From CAWFLT01 sp963816795 (GTDB lineage Bacteria > Acidobacteriota > Vicinamibacteria > Vicinamibacterales > SCN-69-37): a stretch of DNA of 64,000 nt. Below are positions 18,105 through 25,788 of this stretch, in pieces. Positions within the stretch are counted from its first letter, which is position 1. Every line of letters starts with the position of its first letter. The translations under genes and the position numbers were made by a program. The DNA lies in NCBI GenBank assembly GCA_963816795.1, contig CAWFLT010000016.1, positions 227,345 to 291,344 of the forward strand. The letters are read 5' to 3'. The notes below the pieces were generated by a model. The model worked only from the letters and a program-made list of their open reading frames with translations, was not told the origin of the DNA and searched no databases.

Positions 18105-18498
18105 TGCCGGGCCGCTCGTCGCCCTTCTCGACCAGGCCGATCCGGCGCACGCCGCCTGCGTCGCGGCCCTCCAGACCTTCCGCCACCCGCTCATCACGGT
18201 CTGGCCGGCCTTGACCGAGGCGATGTACTTGCTGGGCCGGTCCTGGCTCGCCCAGAAGGCGCTGTGGAGCCGGCTGGAGACCCACGCCCTCGCTCTGGCG
18301 CCGCTCGATGAGACAGACGCGCCCCGGATGCGCGAACTGATGGAGAAGTACCGCGACCTGCCGATGGACCTGGCCGATGCGGCGCTCGTCCGCGTCGCCG
18401 AGCGTGAGTCACTGATGGATATCTTCACGCTCGACAGGAAGCACTTTACTGTCTACCGACCGGGACGCCGTCGCCGGTTTTCGGTCGTTCCGTTGTAA
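18085..18498 (+). CDS. PIN-domain ribonuclease toxin (VapC-like), module 1
   Basis: A 137-residue PIN protein with GTG start at 18085, chosen because the PIN strand VRGVLVDAGPLVALLD begins there. The acidic metal-binding residues are D7 in VDAGP, E in ALTEAMYLLG, D in LPMDLADAALVRVAERE and D in DIFTLDRKHF. All four positions are occupied, so nuclease activity is expected (VapC toxins cleave tRNA or rRNA). It overlaps the antitoxin gene and the tail RRRRFSVVPL is basic. Confidence 0.87.
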   Translation: MRGVLVDAGPLVALLDQADPAHAACVAALQTFRHPLITVWPALTEAMYLLGRSWLAQKALWSRLETHALALAPLDETDAPRMRELMEKYRDLPMDLADAALVRVAERESLMDIFTLDRKHFTVYRPGRRRRFSVVPL

Positions 18499-18576
18499 CG
18501 CCGGTCTCCGCTCGAATCGCTGCCGCCCCCTCAAGATGTGAGGCGCCCGCCCGTCCTGTCATAGGATGACGTCCAC

Positions 18577-20058
18577 ATGCGAGCTGCCGGCGCGACGACG
18601 TCTCCTTCCTCCCTCACTCCCGACTACAAGATCTGGCAAGTCATCGCCGCTTCGGCGGTCGGCACGATGATCGAGTGGTACGACTTCTACATTTTCGGCA
18701 GTCTGGCGGCGGTGATCGCGCCGTTGTTCTATCCGCAGGGCAACGAGACGCTGGCGCTCATCGCGTACCTGTCGACGTTTGCCGTCGGGTTCGTCGTCCG
18801 GCCGTTCGGCGCGCTGTTCTTCGGACGCATCGGCGATCTGGTCGGCCGCAAGTACGCGTTCCTCGTCACGCTCGTGATCATGGGCGGGGCGACGGCGCTC
18901 ATCGGGTTGTTGCCGACCTACGCCACGATCGGCCTGGTCGCGCCCATCGCGCTCCTGCTGATTCGTGTGCTGCAGGGACTCGCGCTCGGCGGCGAGTACG
19001 GCGGCGCCGCGGTCTACGTCGCCGAGCACGTGCCAGACGACCGGCGCGGCTTCTACACCAGCTTCATCCAGATCACCGCGACGCTCGGGCTCTTTCTCTC
19101 GCTCGCCGTGATTCTCTTCGTCCAGAACACGATGAGCGCGCAGACGTTCCGCGACTGGGGCTGGCGCCTGCCGTTTCTGCTCTCGATCTTCCTGGTCGCG
19201 GTCTCGCTCTACATCCGGCTCCGGATGAAGGAATCACCGATCTTCCAGCACATCAAGACCACGGGCATGACCTCGGCACGACCGCTCAAAGAGGCCTTCG
19301 CGCAGTGGTCCAACCTCAAGAACGTACTGATCTCGCTGTTCGGTGCGACCGCCGGACAGGGCGTCGTCTGGTACACCGGACAGTTCTATGCGTTGTTCTA
19401 TCTCCAGACGATTCTCAAGGTGAATGTCACCTCCGCGAGCGTTATCGTGGCTGCCGCCTTGATCCTGGGAATGCCGCTCTTTGTCGTGTTCGGCGCGCTC
19501 TCGGATCGGATCGGTCGCAAGAAGATCATGATGGCCGGCTGCCTCATTGCCGCCGTGTCCTATCTGCCGATCTATCGGGCGATGCAGTCCGTGGCGGGGT
19601 CGGAGGTCGTCACCGCGATTTCTCAGCGCAACCCGGTCACCGGCGCCCTCGTCCTCACCCCGCAGACGATGGTCGGCGGCACGCTCCAGCCCGCCCGCGA
19701 GGTGCTCCCGTTCACCGGGATCGCCAACCTCGCGACGAACGGCGTCGCCTGGAAGCTCGTGCTGCTCATCTTCATCCAGGTCGTCTTCGTGACGATGGTG
19801 TATGGTCCGATTGCGGCGTACCTGGTCGAAGCGTTCCCGGCGAGGATCCGCTACACGGCGCTCTCGCTGCCGTATCACATCGGCAACGGCGTCTTCGGCG
19901 GCCTGCTACCGCTCATCGGGCTGTCCGTCATCGCCCGCACCGGCAACATCTACGCCGGACTCTATTACCCGATCATCGTCGCCGGCCTCACGTTCGTCGT
20001 CGGATCGCTGCTGCTGAAGGAAACGCACAAAGAGAAGATCTGGACGGAAGTGCGCTAG
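18577..20058 (+). CDS. MHS-family MFS transporter (metabolite/H+ symporter)
   Basis: A 493-residue, twelve-helix major facilitator. Family hallmarks are TMIEWYDFYIFGSLAAVIAP in helix 1, FAVGFVVRPFGALFFGRIGD with the loop signature GRIGDLVGRKYAF, RVLQGLALGGEYGGAAVYVA in helix 4 and EHVPDDRRGFYTSFIQI. The repeat of the loop signature, GALSDRIGRKKIMM, is also present. These match the MHS branch (proline/betaine, alpha-ketoglutarate, shikimate carriers). An extended periplasmic loop between the seventh and later helices (QRNPVTGALVLTPQTMVGG) is typical of acidobacterial and proteobacterial members. The substrate is not decidable. The frame is intact. It is convergent with the CotH gene, five bases between stops. 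Confidence 0.92.
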   Translation: MRAAGATTSPSSLTPDYKIWQVIAASAVGTMIEWYDFYIFGSLAAVIAPLFYPQGNETLALIAYLSTFAVGFVVRPFGALFFGRIGDLVGRKYAFLVTLVIMGGATALIGLLPTYATIGLVAPIALLLIRVLQGLALGGEYGGAAVYVAEHVPDDRRGFYTSFIQITATLGLFLSLAVILFVQNTMSAQTFRDWGWRLPFLLSIFLVAVSLYIRLRMKESPIFQHIKTTGMTSARPLKEAFAQWSNLKNVLISLFGATAGQGVVWYTGQFYALFYLQTILKVNVTSASVIVAAALILGMPLFVVFGALSDRIGRKKIMMAGCLIAAVSYLPIYRAMQSVAGSEVVTAISQRNPVTGALVLTPQTMVGGTLQPAREVLPFTGIANLATNGVAWKLVLLIFIQVVFVTMVYGPIAAYLVEAFPARIRYTALSLPYHIGNGVFGGLLPLIGLSVIARTGNIYAGLYYPIIVAGLTFVVGSLLLKETHKEKIWTEVR

Positions 20059-20063
20059 AAGCG

Positions 20064-21292
20064 CTACTGAAGCTTTTGCCGCTCGCGCTGGACCTCCGTC
20101 CAGCACGAAGGGCGGCCGGAACGTCGCGAACTCCCGCAGGAACCCAATCTCGTTCTCGAACTCGGTGTTCGTGAACTGTTTGTTGATGTCTTCGAGCGCC
20201 GCCGGCGTGATCAAGGTGACGACGCGCTCGATCTCCTCGGCGAGCCAGTTGTCTTCCGCGCACCGTTCGGCCGCGCGCTCGGCGGCGTCGAGAAAGGCGG
20301 TCATGAATTCGGGATACGCGCGAGCCCGTTGGAACAGCACGACGTCCTGCGAGCCTTGCCGGAGGATCGAGAAGTCGAGGACCGGCAAATGCCTGATCTT
20401 CGTCCCACGGGAACAGCCGATGCCGGACCGAGTCGCGAAAGCGGTAGACGTAGAAGTTGTTGATGCCCCCGAAGCTTCCCAGGATGCCGTCGTTGTTGGC
20501 CAGGAACCCCTGGACGCCCACTTGCGTCATGAATTGCTTGATGTCAATGCGCGCCTCCACGCGGTCTTTCCAGACCGCGTCGTCGCCGGCGTTGATCTCC
20601 TGGAACAACTGCGCGGAGCGGCTCGAACAGCGTGCTGTCCGATTCGAGCTCGTGATTTCTCGGCTCGAACATCTCGCGGTAGGTCGCGTAGTCGTCGCCC
20701 GGGTAGCCCATGTAGAAGTCGGGCGGGTACTTGTATTCGTAGAGATACCCGCCAGTGTCGCCGATCGTGCGCGTGACGAACGTCCTCGGTCACGTCCTCG
20801 ACGATCGCGTACAGCCCCTCGTAGACGTTGTTGATGTACAGCCGGGCGAACGACTCGCGCGGCGCCGGCTCGCCGATCCGGCGATAGATGGCCATCGCCA
20901 GGAACTCGCGCATCAGCGACTTGTCCTGCCAGAGGTTGTCGAGCACGAGCGACCTCAGGCCGAGAAACCGCTGGCCGGTCGTGTAGCGATCGAAATCGAT
21001 CAGCAGGCCGAGCTTCTGCGGCTGATCGGCTGCCGAGGCCGCGCGACCGCACGGCGACGTTGCGGACGCGCTGGCCCAGCCACGTGAGATCGGCGGGCAC
21101 GAAGATGTTCTCCGTGTACCGCTCGCGAACCATCGCCAGGTCCTTCGAGTGGATCGAGAGATCCACGCGGTGCAGCACCTGGTCGTCGAAGAGGGCGTCG
21201 GCGGCGGTCGTCTGGACGGACGCGGTCGCGGGCCAGAGCAGCCAGATCGCGGCAATCAGCCCGGCGAAGAAAGCGCCTCGGCGCGCACCCAT
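20064..21292 (-). CDS. CotH-family protein, copy 2 (several frame slips)
   Basis: Start at 21292 (MGARRGAFFAGLIAAIWLLW, signal peptide). The family can be followed through at least four frame changes: HRVDLSIHSKDLAMVRERYT, NIFVPADLTWLGQRVRNVAV, then LRSLVLDNLWQDKSLMREFL, ARLYINNVYEGLYAIVEDVT, GGYLYEYKYPPDFYMGYPGD, FMTQVGVQGFLANNDGILGS, NNFYVYRFRDSVRHRLFPWD, and finally LEDINKQFTNTEFENEIGFL with the end VQRERQKLQ. The catalytic-type motif NNFYVYR...FPWDEDQAF corresponds to the CotH core. About 408 residues when joined. It is the last gene of a minus-strand group (VTC, metallophosphatase, porin, CotH); the porin stop is nine bases upstream. Slips are probably read errors, since every segment is conserved. 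Confidence 0.8.
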
Positions 21293-21300
21293 GTCGGACC

Positions 21301-22646
21301 TCACAACTGGAACTGGAAGCGCACGGCGCGGCTCCAGAAGCTCGACTTGGCCGGCGCGGGTCCCTGCGCGGGATCGGCCAGCGTCTCCTTGAAGACGTTG
21401 AACTGCACTTTCACCCAGCGGTTGACGTACCAGTTCACGCCGAACGTGAACACCTTGTCGCTGTTGCCGAGGATCACGTCGGCGCGCGGGCTCGTTGACG
21501 GCGGTTCGCCGGTCGCGAGGCTGTCGAACTTCAATTCCTCGATGCGCGCGCCCACCTCGACGGCGCCGAACCCGCCCTGAAACAACGGCTCCTTCGGCGC
21601 GTCGAGCCCGTCGGCCTTCTTCTCGCCGGTGATCGCCCAGGTGCCGCTCACGTACCAGCCCCTCGCGCGCAGCGGCGAGAGGTCGGTGTCCTCGACGCTC
21701 TGGCCGAGCCGTTGATCGGTGACCTTCATGTACTCGGCCTTCACGCTGAACGGGCCCGGCCGCCACCGCATCTCGAAGCCGAGCCGCTTCCGCTCGCCCT
21801 GCGACGTAGTAGTCCGACGAGTAGAAGCGCGGCCCGAGGACCGTTTCGCCGCGCAGCGCCGAATACCCCTCGAGCAGATCGCTCGACGTCCAGGCGACGC
21901 CGACGAGCAGATCCGCCGCCTCCGTCTCCGACAGGCGGAACGGCAGCACGCCGATCCGGCCCGCCTCGGTGCGGCCGCCGAACACGCGCGTGGAGTTCTT
22001 CGGCCGCGCGTTCGACCCGTCGTGCTCGAAGCTGCCGAACTCATACCGGAAGATGCCCTTGACGACGCGGCCGTGCACCATCCAGCCGATGTCGCGTCCC
22101 GGCGCCAGCGTGCTGGCGGCGAGCGACCGGTACACGAAGTCGAGGTTGGTGGCGCTGGTGTTCTCGTCGAGGCTGAACGGCAGCTTGAACTTCCCGAGCT
22201 GAAACTGCACCTCGTCGAACTGCGTGTAGGTGACGTACACGTCCCGCCACGGATCCGTCGTCGTCCTGCAGATCGTATTCGACCTGGAACTCGGCGTAGC
22301 GGCGGACCTGCCCGGCGATGCCGATGCGCCGGCGCGAGAGGTCGAGGCCGCGGTTCACGTCCTCCTCGAGCTCGATGCTCTCGTCGGTGGCCTCATGGTC
22401 GAACTGCAGGCGGGCGCGGAAGGCGATCTCGACGATCCCGAACGTCAGCATCGGATGGTCCTTCCAGCTGAAGATCGGATCCTTCTGCGGCGGCTTCTTG
22501 GTCGGATTCGGCTGGCCCTGGGCGAAGACGGGACGCGAGACGACGCGCGCCGGCGGTGGGGCAAATGACACGCGCACGATGGGCGTCTGCGCGGCGGCCG
22601 GAGCCGCGAGGCCAAGCGTCAGCAGCGCGAGGGCAGGGAAGCGCAT
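21301..22646 (-). CDS. Phosphate-selective-type outer-membrane porin, OprO/OprP family (frame slips)
   Basis: Starts MRFPALALLTLGLAAPAAAQ (signal peptide), about 447 residues after joining three frames. Segments in order: FSWKDHPMLTFGIVEIAFRA, RRRIGIAGQVRRYAEFQVEY, then DVYVTYTQFDEVQFQLGKFK, LPFSLDENTSATNLDFVYRS, DIGWMVHGRVVKGIFRYEFG, RPFAKNST-like loops, and FGVNWYVNRWVKVQFNVFKE with the C-terminal aromatic end SRAVRFQFQL of an outer-membrane barrel. LGKFKLPF and the N-terminal trimer region fit Pfam phosphate-selective porin O/P. It would carry phosphate or other anions across the outer membrane. It sits 11 bases downstream of a metallophosphatase gene and 9 bases upstream of CotH, so an operon is likely. 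Confidence 0.82.
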
Positions 22647-22657
22647 GCCGGCGGCGG

Positions 22658-23598
22658 TCAGTGGCAGGACCCGGTCCCGCTATCGGAGAACTGCGCCCCG
22701 CCGACCGGAACGAACTCCCAGTTGTAGGAGTTGGAGTGCAACGTCAGCTTCAGCACGCCCCAGGCCTCATGGAGGCGCTCGCTGTTTGGCGCGACACGCA
22801 CCCGCTGATACGGCGTGACGCCGCCCGTGCCGGCGGTGAACTGTCGGATGCCGCGTTGCGCGTCGGGCCGCCCGTTGGGGTCTTGCGGCGCGAACCGCTC
22901 GTAGAGATGGTCGTGTCCGTTGATGACGACGTCCACGTTGTTGTCATAGAGCACGCGGAAGATCTCCCGCATCTGGCGGTTGTCGCCGTTCGGGCCGGAC
23001 GTGAAGAGCGGCTTGTGCCAGATCGCAACGCTGCACGGGGTGGGCCGCGTCGTCAGCTCGTTGCGGAGCCACTGGACCTGCGGCGAGCTGGCGCCGAGAT
23101 CCGGCAGTCTCGCTGTTCAGCGCAAAGACGCGCCACGACCCGACGTCGTAGGTGTAGTAGCCGAGCCCGCGCGGGCCGGCGCGATCGCCGAAGTAGTCGA
23201 AGTAGCCCGACGCGTTGGCCGTCTGATAGTCGTGATTGCCGGGCGTTGGATACGTGCGTCCCTTGTGCCGGCCCCAGGTCGGGCTGGTAGGCGTCGCGGA
23301 AGTCGCCTGCGCTGCCGGTCCTCCGTAGGCGTTGTCGCCGGCCGTGAACACCGTGCCCTCGATGCCATCGAGCAGGTGCGGCCGTCGCTTCGTCGCCGGG
23401 CGAATCACGATGGGCGATGTCGCCCGCGCCGACGAGGACCGCCGAGGGGCCGGAGTTGCCGCCGCCGGGAGGCGTCGGTGTCTGTCCCGGACTCGGGCCG
23501 CTCGGGTTCGAGCAGGACGGCAGCCACACCGCCGCCAGGAGGACTATCACGGCAAGCGAAGGGGAGCCGAGCCGCGGAGTCCGATCGCTCCGAAACAC
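22658..23598 (-). CDS. Lipoprotein metallophosphatase, purple-acid-phosphatase type (frame slips)
   Basis: Starts MFRSDRTPRLGSPSLAVIVL, with a lipobox LPSC at residues about 26-29, so the mature protein is a lipoprotein on the envelope. Metal-site motifs appear across three frames: VLVGAGDIAH, TVFTAGDNAYGG, YPTPGNHDYQTANASGYFDY, CSVAIWHKPLFTSGPNGDNR and DVVINGHDHLYERFAPQDPN. These are the five conserved blocks of calcineurin-like phosphoesterases, close to the purple acid phosphatase group. The ending TGGVTPYQRVRVAPNSERLH and GVLKLTLHSNSYNWEFVPV matches the C-terminal sheet. It could release phosphate outside the cytoplasm for uptake by the neighbouring porin. A strong terminator separates it from the VTC gene upstream. 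Confidence 0.85.
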
Positions 23599-23628
23599 GC
23601 CTCCACAGGATACTCCCGATCACAAAAC

Positions 23629-23676
23629 GACCTCGGGGGTCGTTTTATGTTTTTCCGTAAAACGACCCCCGAGGTC
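23629..23676. terminator. Strong bidirectional intrinsic terminator between VTC and phosphatase genes
   Basis: Two perfect 18-base arms (23629-23646 and 23659-23676), extended by an A-T pair, enclose a 10-12 base loop. Each arm ends in AAAACGACC/GGTCGTTTT, so smaller hairpins with T-runs can also form. It lies directly after the VTC stop at 23680 (minus strand) and before the phosphatase start at 23598. Confidence 0.75.
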
Positions 23677-23679
23677 ATC

Positions 23680-24480
23680 TCACGCGTAGACGCGCGTCAG
23701 TTCGGCGGCCGGGCGCACTGCCGCGAGCGGCATCCGCGGCTGCAGCGCGTCCTGGGCCAGCCGGTATTTCGACACCCGGGCGGGGACGAGCGCATGCGCT
23801 TCGATCAGCTGTTTGAAAATCGCCGGCAACGCGATCCGGTACTTCAGCTCCACGATCACACGGTCCGAGAGCACCGGCTTGCCGGCCTCGTCGCGGAACT
23901 CGTAGTCGAGCGCCGGCAGGGCGCGCAACTGGTCGTCGACGGTCAACCGCACCGTCCCGTGCGGGCCGTTCATCAGCCGCGCCATCCGGCGGTAAGACAC
24001 CTGCACGAGCGGCTGCAGCCGCCGCGCGCTGACGCGGTCGTGGAACCAGGCGCCGGTCCATCCGGGCACGCGCGTCGATTCCTGCAGGACGCTGAGGTCG
24101 TCCACGGCAATCGTCGTCCGCCGCTTCGCCAGCAGCGCCGACGTCCGCATCTTTCGCTCGAGGAAGATGACGTTGCTGGATCCGTAGCGGCGCACGCGGT
24201 ACTTCGCGCGGCCGTACAATCCGCGCCGATGAAAGACGTCGAGGGCGTCGTTGTCGAAGTACAGGCTGTGGGTGCGGTACTCGTCACCGGCCGGGCCGGC
24301 GCCGTGCGGGTCAGCCGCGAGGTGCGTCCGCGCCCAGTCGCGAATCTGGCGCGCCACATCGGGCGTGACCAGGAACTTCAGCTCGGTGGCCAGCGCGCGC
24401 GATTCGCGCGATTCGGTCGTGCTCGTGCCGTTCCAACTTGTTGGAACGGCACTCGTCGGGCTTGCGTTCCACGGTGTCAT
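23680..24480 (-). CDS. VTC-domain protein (polyphosphate polymerase-like), copy 2
   Basis: A protein of 266 residues starting at 24480 (MTPWNASPTSAVPTSWNGTS); the conserved domain starts at ALATELKFLVTPDVARQIRD. Tunnel strands follow: YRTHSLYFDNDALDVFHRRG, RAKYRVRRYG, NVIFLERKMRTSALLAKRRT, PLVQVSYRRMARLMNGPHGT, VRLTVDDQLRALPALDYEFR and DRVIVELKYRIALPAIFKQL. The same Arg/Lys/Glu pattern as in copy 1 is kept, with clear sequence relatedness to it over the whole length. It is followed by a strong terminator, so it may form its own transcript upstream of the phosphatase-porin-CotH group. The first 30 residues contain a DNA inverted repeat at 24425-24452. The frame is intact although neighbours are shifted. 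Confidence 0.86.
   Translation of the reverse strand: MTPWNASPTSAVPTSWNGTSTTESRESRALATELKFLVTPDVARQIRDWARTHLAADPHGAGPAGDEYRTHSLYFDNDALDVFHRRGLYGRAKYRVRRYGSSNVIFLERKMRTSALLAKRRTTIAVDDLSVLQESTRVPGWTGAWFHDRVSARRLQPLVQVSYRRMARLMNGPHGTVRLTVDDQLRALPALDYEFRDEAGKPVLSDRVIVELKYRIALPAIFKQLIEAHALVPARVSKYRLAQDALQPRMPLAAVRPAAELTRVYA
24425..24452. repeat. Perfect inverted repeat in the 5' end of the second VTC gene
   Basis: Arms GTGCCGTTCCAAC and GTTGGAACGGCAC (13 bases each) flank two T. It lies inside the variable N-terminal codons of the VTC gene, so it could be an operator or an mRNA hairpin affecting translation. Confidence 0.6.
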
Positions 24481-24664
24481 CAGTCGGTCGCTCCTCAACG
24501 CACAGGCATCAACTGCGTCGCACATGCAAAGACGACGGGAGATTGAGCGCTGTTCTGCGAAAAGGGCGCTGTCACGGTCTCTTCATTCGTCTGCCACGGG
24601 TCTGACACGATTCCGCTGCCGCTCGCGCGGCCATCGCAGGCCCTCCTGCGACGTCAGAATCCCC

Positions 24665-25426
24665 ATGGATCCCCAGAAGCCTCGACTTGGCAGTGCGCTC
24701 GGCGTATCGGTCCTGGTCCATGCCGGCGCCTTGGCGCTGGTCCTGACGCTGATGACGATGCCGCGCGGGCCGGTCGCCGAGACGCCCGAGCCCAACGTCT
24801 TCAAGTACGTGCTCGTCGTCTCGCCCGGGCCGTCCGGCGGAGGCGGGAGCAACAACGCGCCGGCGCCGCCGCGGCCCATGGAGATACCGGCCCATCGCCC
24901 GGCGGATCCGGTGCCGGTCGTGACGCCGCCGGTCACGCCTCCAGTTGAGCCGCCGCCGACTCCGCGGCTCGACGCCCTGGTACAGACAGACCTGGCGACC
25001 GTCCTCCACACGCCGGGCACGACCCTCGGGGCCGCGCCGGCCCCGGGCGGCGGCAAGGCGGGCTCTGGCGCAGGAGACGGCGACCGCGGCCCCGGCCTCA
25101 ACCGCGGCCGCGACGGCGGCACCGGCGGCGGTCCCCGCCAGGTAGGCGGCGACGTCCTCGGCCCGCAGCTCATCTTCCGCCCGCAGCCGCAGTACACCTC
25201 GCGGGCGATGCAGGCCAAGGTTCAGGGCAGCGTCACGCTCGAAGCGGTGGTTCGCGCCGACGGCACCATCGGCGAGGTGACCGTGGTGAAGTCCCTCGAC
25301 AAGGCGTTCGGGTTGGACGAAGAGGCCGTGCGCTCAGCGAAGAAGTGGCTGTTCCGGCCTGGGACCTTCAAGGGCCAGCCGGTGGACACCGTCGTGACCC
25401 TCGTGCTGGATTTCAGGATTCACTGA
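24665..25426 (+). CDS. TonB-family energy-transducing protein
   Basis: A 253-residue protein with ATG at 24665 (MDPQKPRLGSALGVSVLVHA). One N-terminal membrane anchor (GVSVLVHAGALALVLTLMTM) is followed by a long periplasmic Pro/Gly-rich linker (PVVTPPVTPPVEPPPTPRLD, then GGGKAGSGAGDGDRGPG). The C-terminal TonB domain is clear: PQYTSRAMQAKVQGSVTLEA, VVRADGTIGEVTVVKSLDKA, FGLDEEAVRSAKKWLFRPGT and GQPVDTVVTLVLDF. It couples inner-membrane proton energy to outer-membrane receptors such as the one encoded at 31308-35233; ExbB/ExbD are not in the window. The 3' end overlaps the convergent PadR gene by 14 bases. Confidence 0.92.
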   Translation: MDPQKPRLGSALGVSVLVHAGALALVLTLMTMPRGPVAETPEPNVFKYVLVVSPGPSGGGGSNNAPAPPRPMEIPAHRPADPVPVVTPPVTPPVEPPPTPRLDALVQTDLATVLHTPGTTLGAAPAPGGGKAGSGAGDGDRGPGLNRGRDGGTGGGPRQVGGDVLGPQLIFRPQPQYTSRAMQAKVQGSVTLEAVVRADGTIGEVTVVKSLDKAFGLDEEAVRSAKKWLFRPGTFKGQPVDTVVTLVLDFRIH

Positions 25427-25766
25427 AGAGTCCTTCCGTAGCTCGGCGAACCCTGGCGCCAAATACTCTCTGCACCGCGGTCGCGAACTTCACCCAGTGC
25501 TTCTCGCCAGCGCGCAATTGCGCGCGTCCTTCGGTGGTGAGCCGGTAGTACTTCGCGCGACGGCCTTTCGGCGACACGCGCCACTCCGGTTCGAGCCAGC
25601 CGCGCTTTTCCATCCGATGGAGTGAGGTGTACAGCGCGCCGTCTTCGATCTGCAGCGTCTCGTCCGTGGTCTTTCGGATCCACTCCACGACGTCGTAGCC
25701 ATGCAGCGGCCCCTTGGCCAGCGCCGTGAGAATCAGTACGTCGAGCGTCCCCTGCAGGAAGTTCAT
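25413..25766 (-). CDS. PadR-family transcriptional regulator
   Basis: A 117-residue winged-helix regulator. The start at 25766 (MNFLQGTLDVLILTALAKGP) is where the family begins. Motifs are GTLDVLILTALAKGPLHGYD, IEDGALYTSLHRMEKRGWLE and EWRVSPKGRRAKYYRLTTEG, followed by the dimerisation helix AGEKHWVKFATAVQRVFG. In Acidobacteriota PadR genes sit beside ADOP permeases and repress them. Here the gene is downstream of the permease on the same strand, 22 bases after its stop, so both may be co-transcribed. Probable operator palindromes lie upstream of the permease at 28453-28483. Confidence 0.9.
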   Translation of the reverse strand: MNFLQGTLDVLILTALAKGPLHGYDVVEWIRKTTDETLQIEDGALYTSLHRMEKRGWLEPEWRVSPKGRRAKYYRLTTEGRAQLRAGEKHWVKFATAVQRVFGARVRRATEGLFSES

Positions 25767-25788
25767 GTGTGCCTTGTGCCCTGTATCG

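Noticed and set aside
18559..19029. Minus-strand 156-codon frame inside the MHS transporter gene
   Set aside because: Arg/Asp/Glu-rich antisense frame with no family similarity; the plus-strand transporter is clear.
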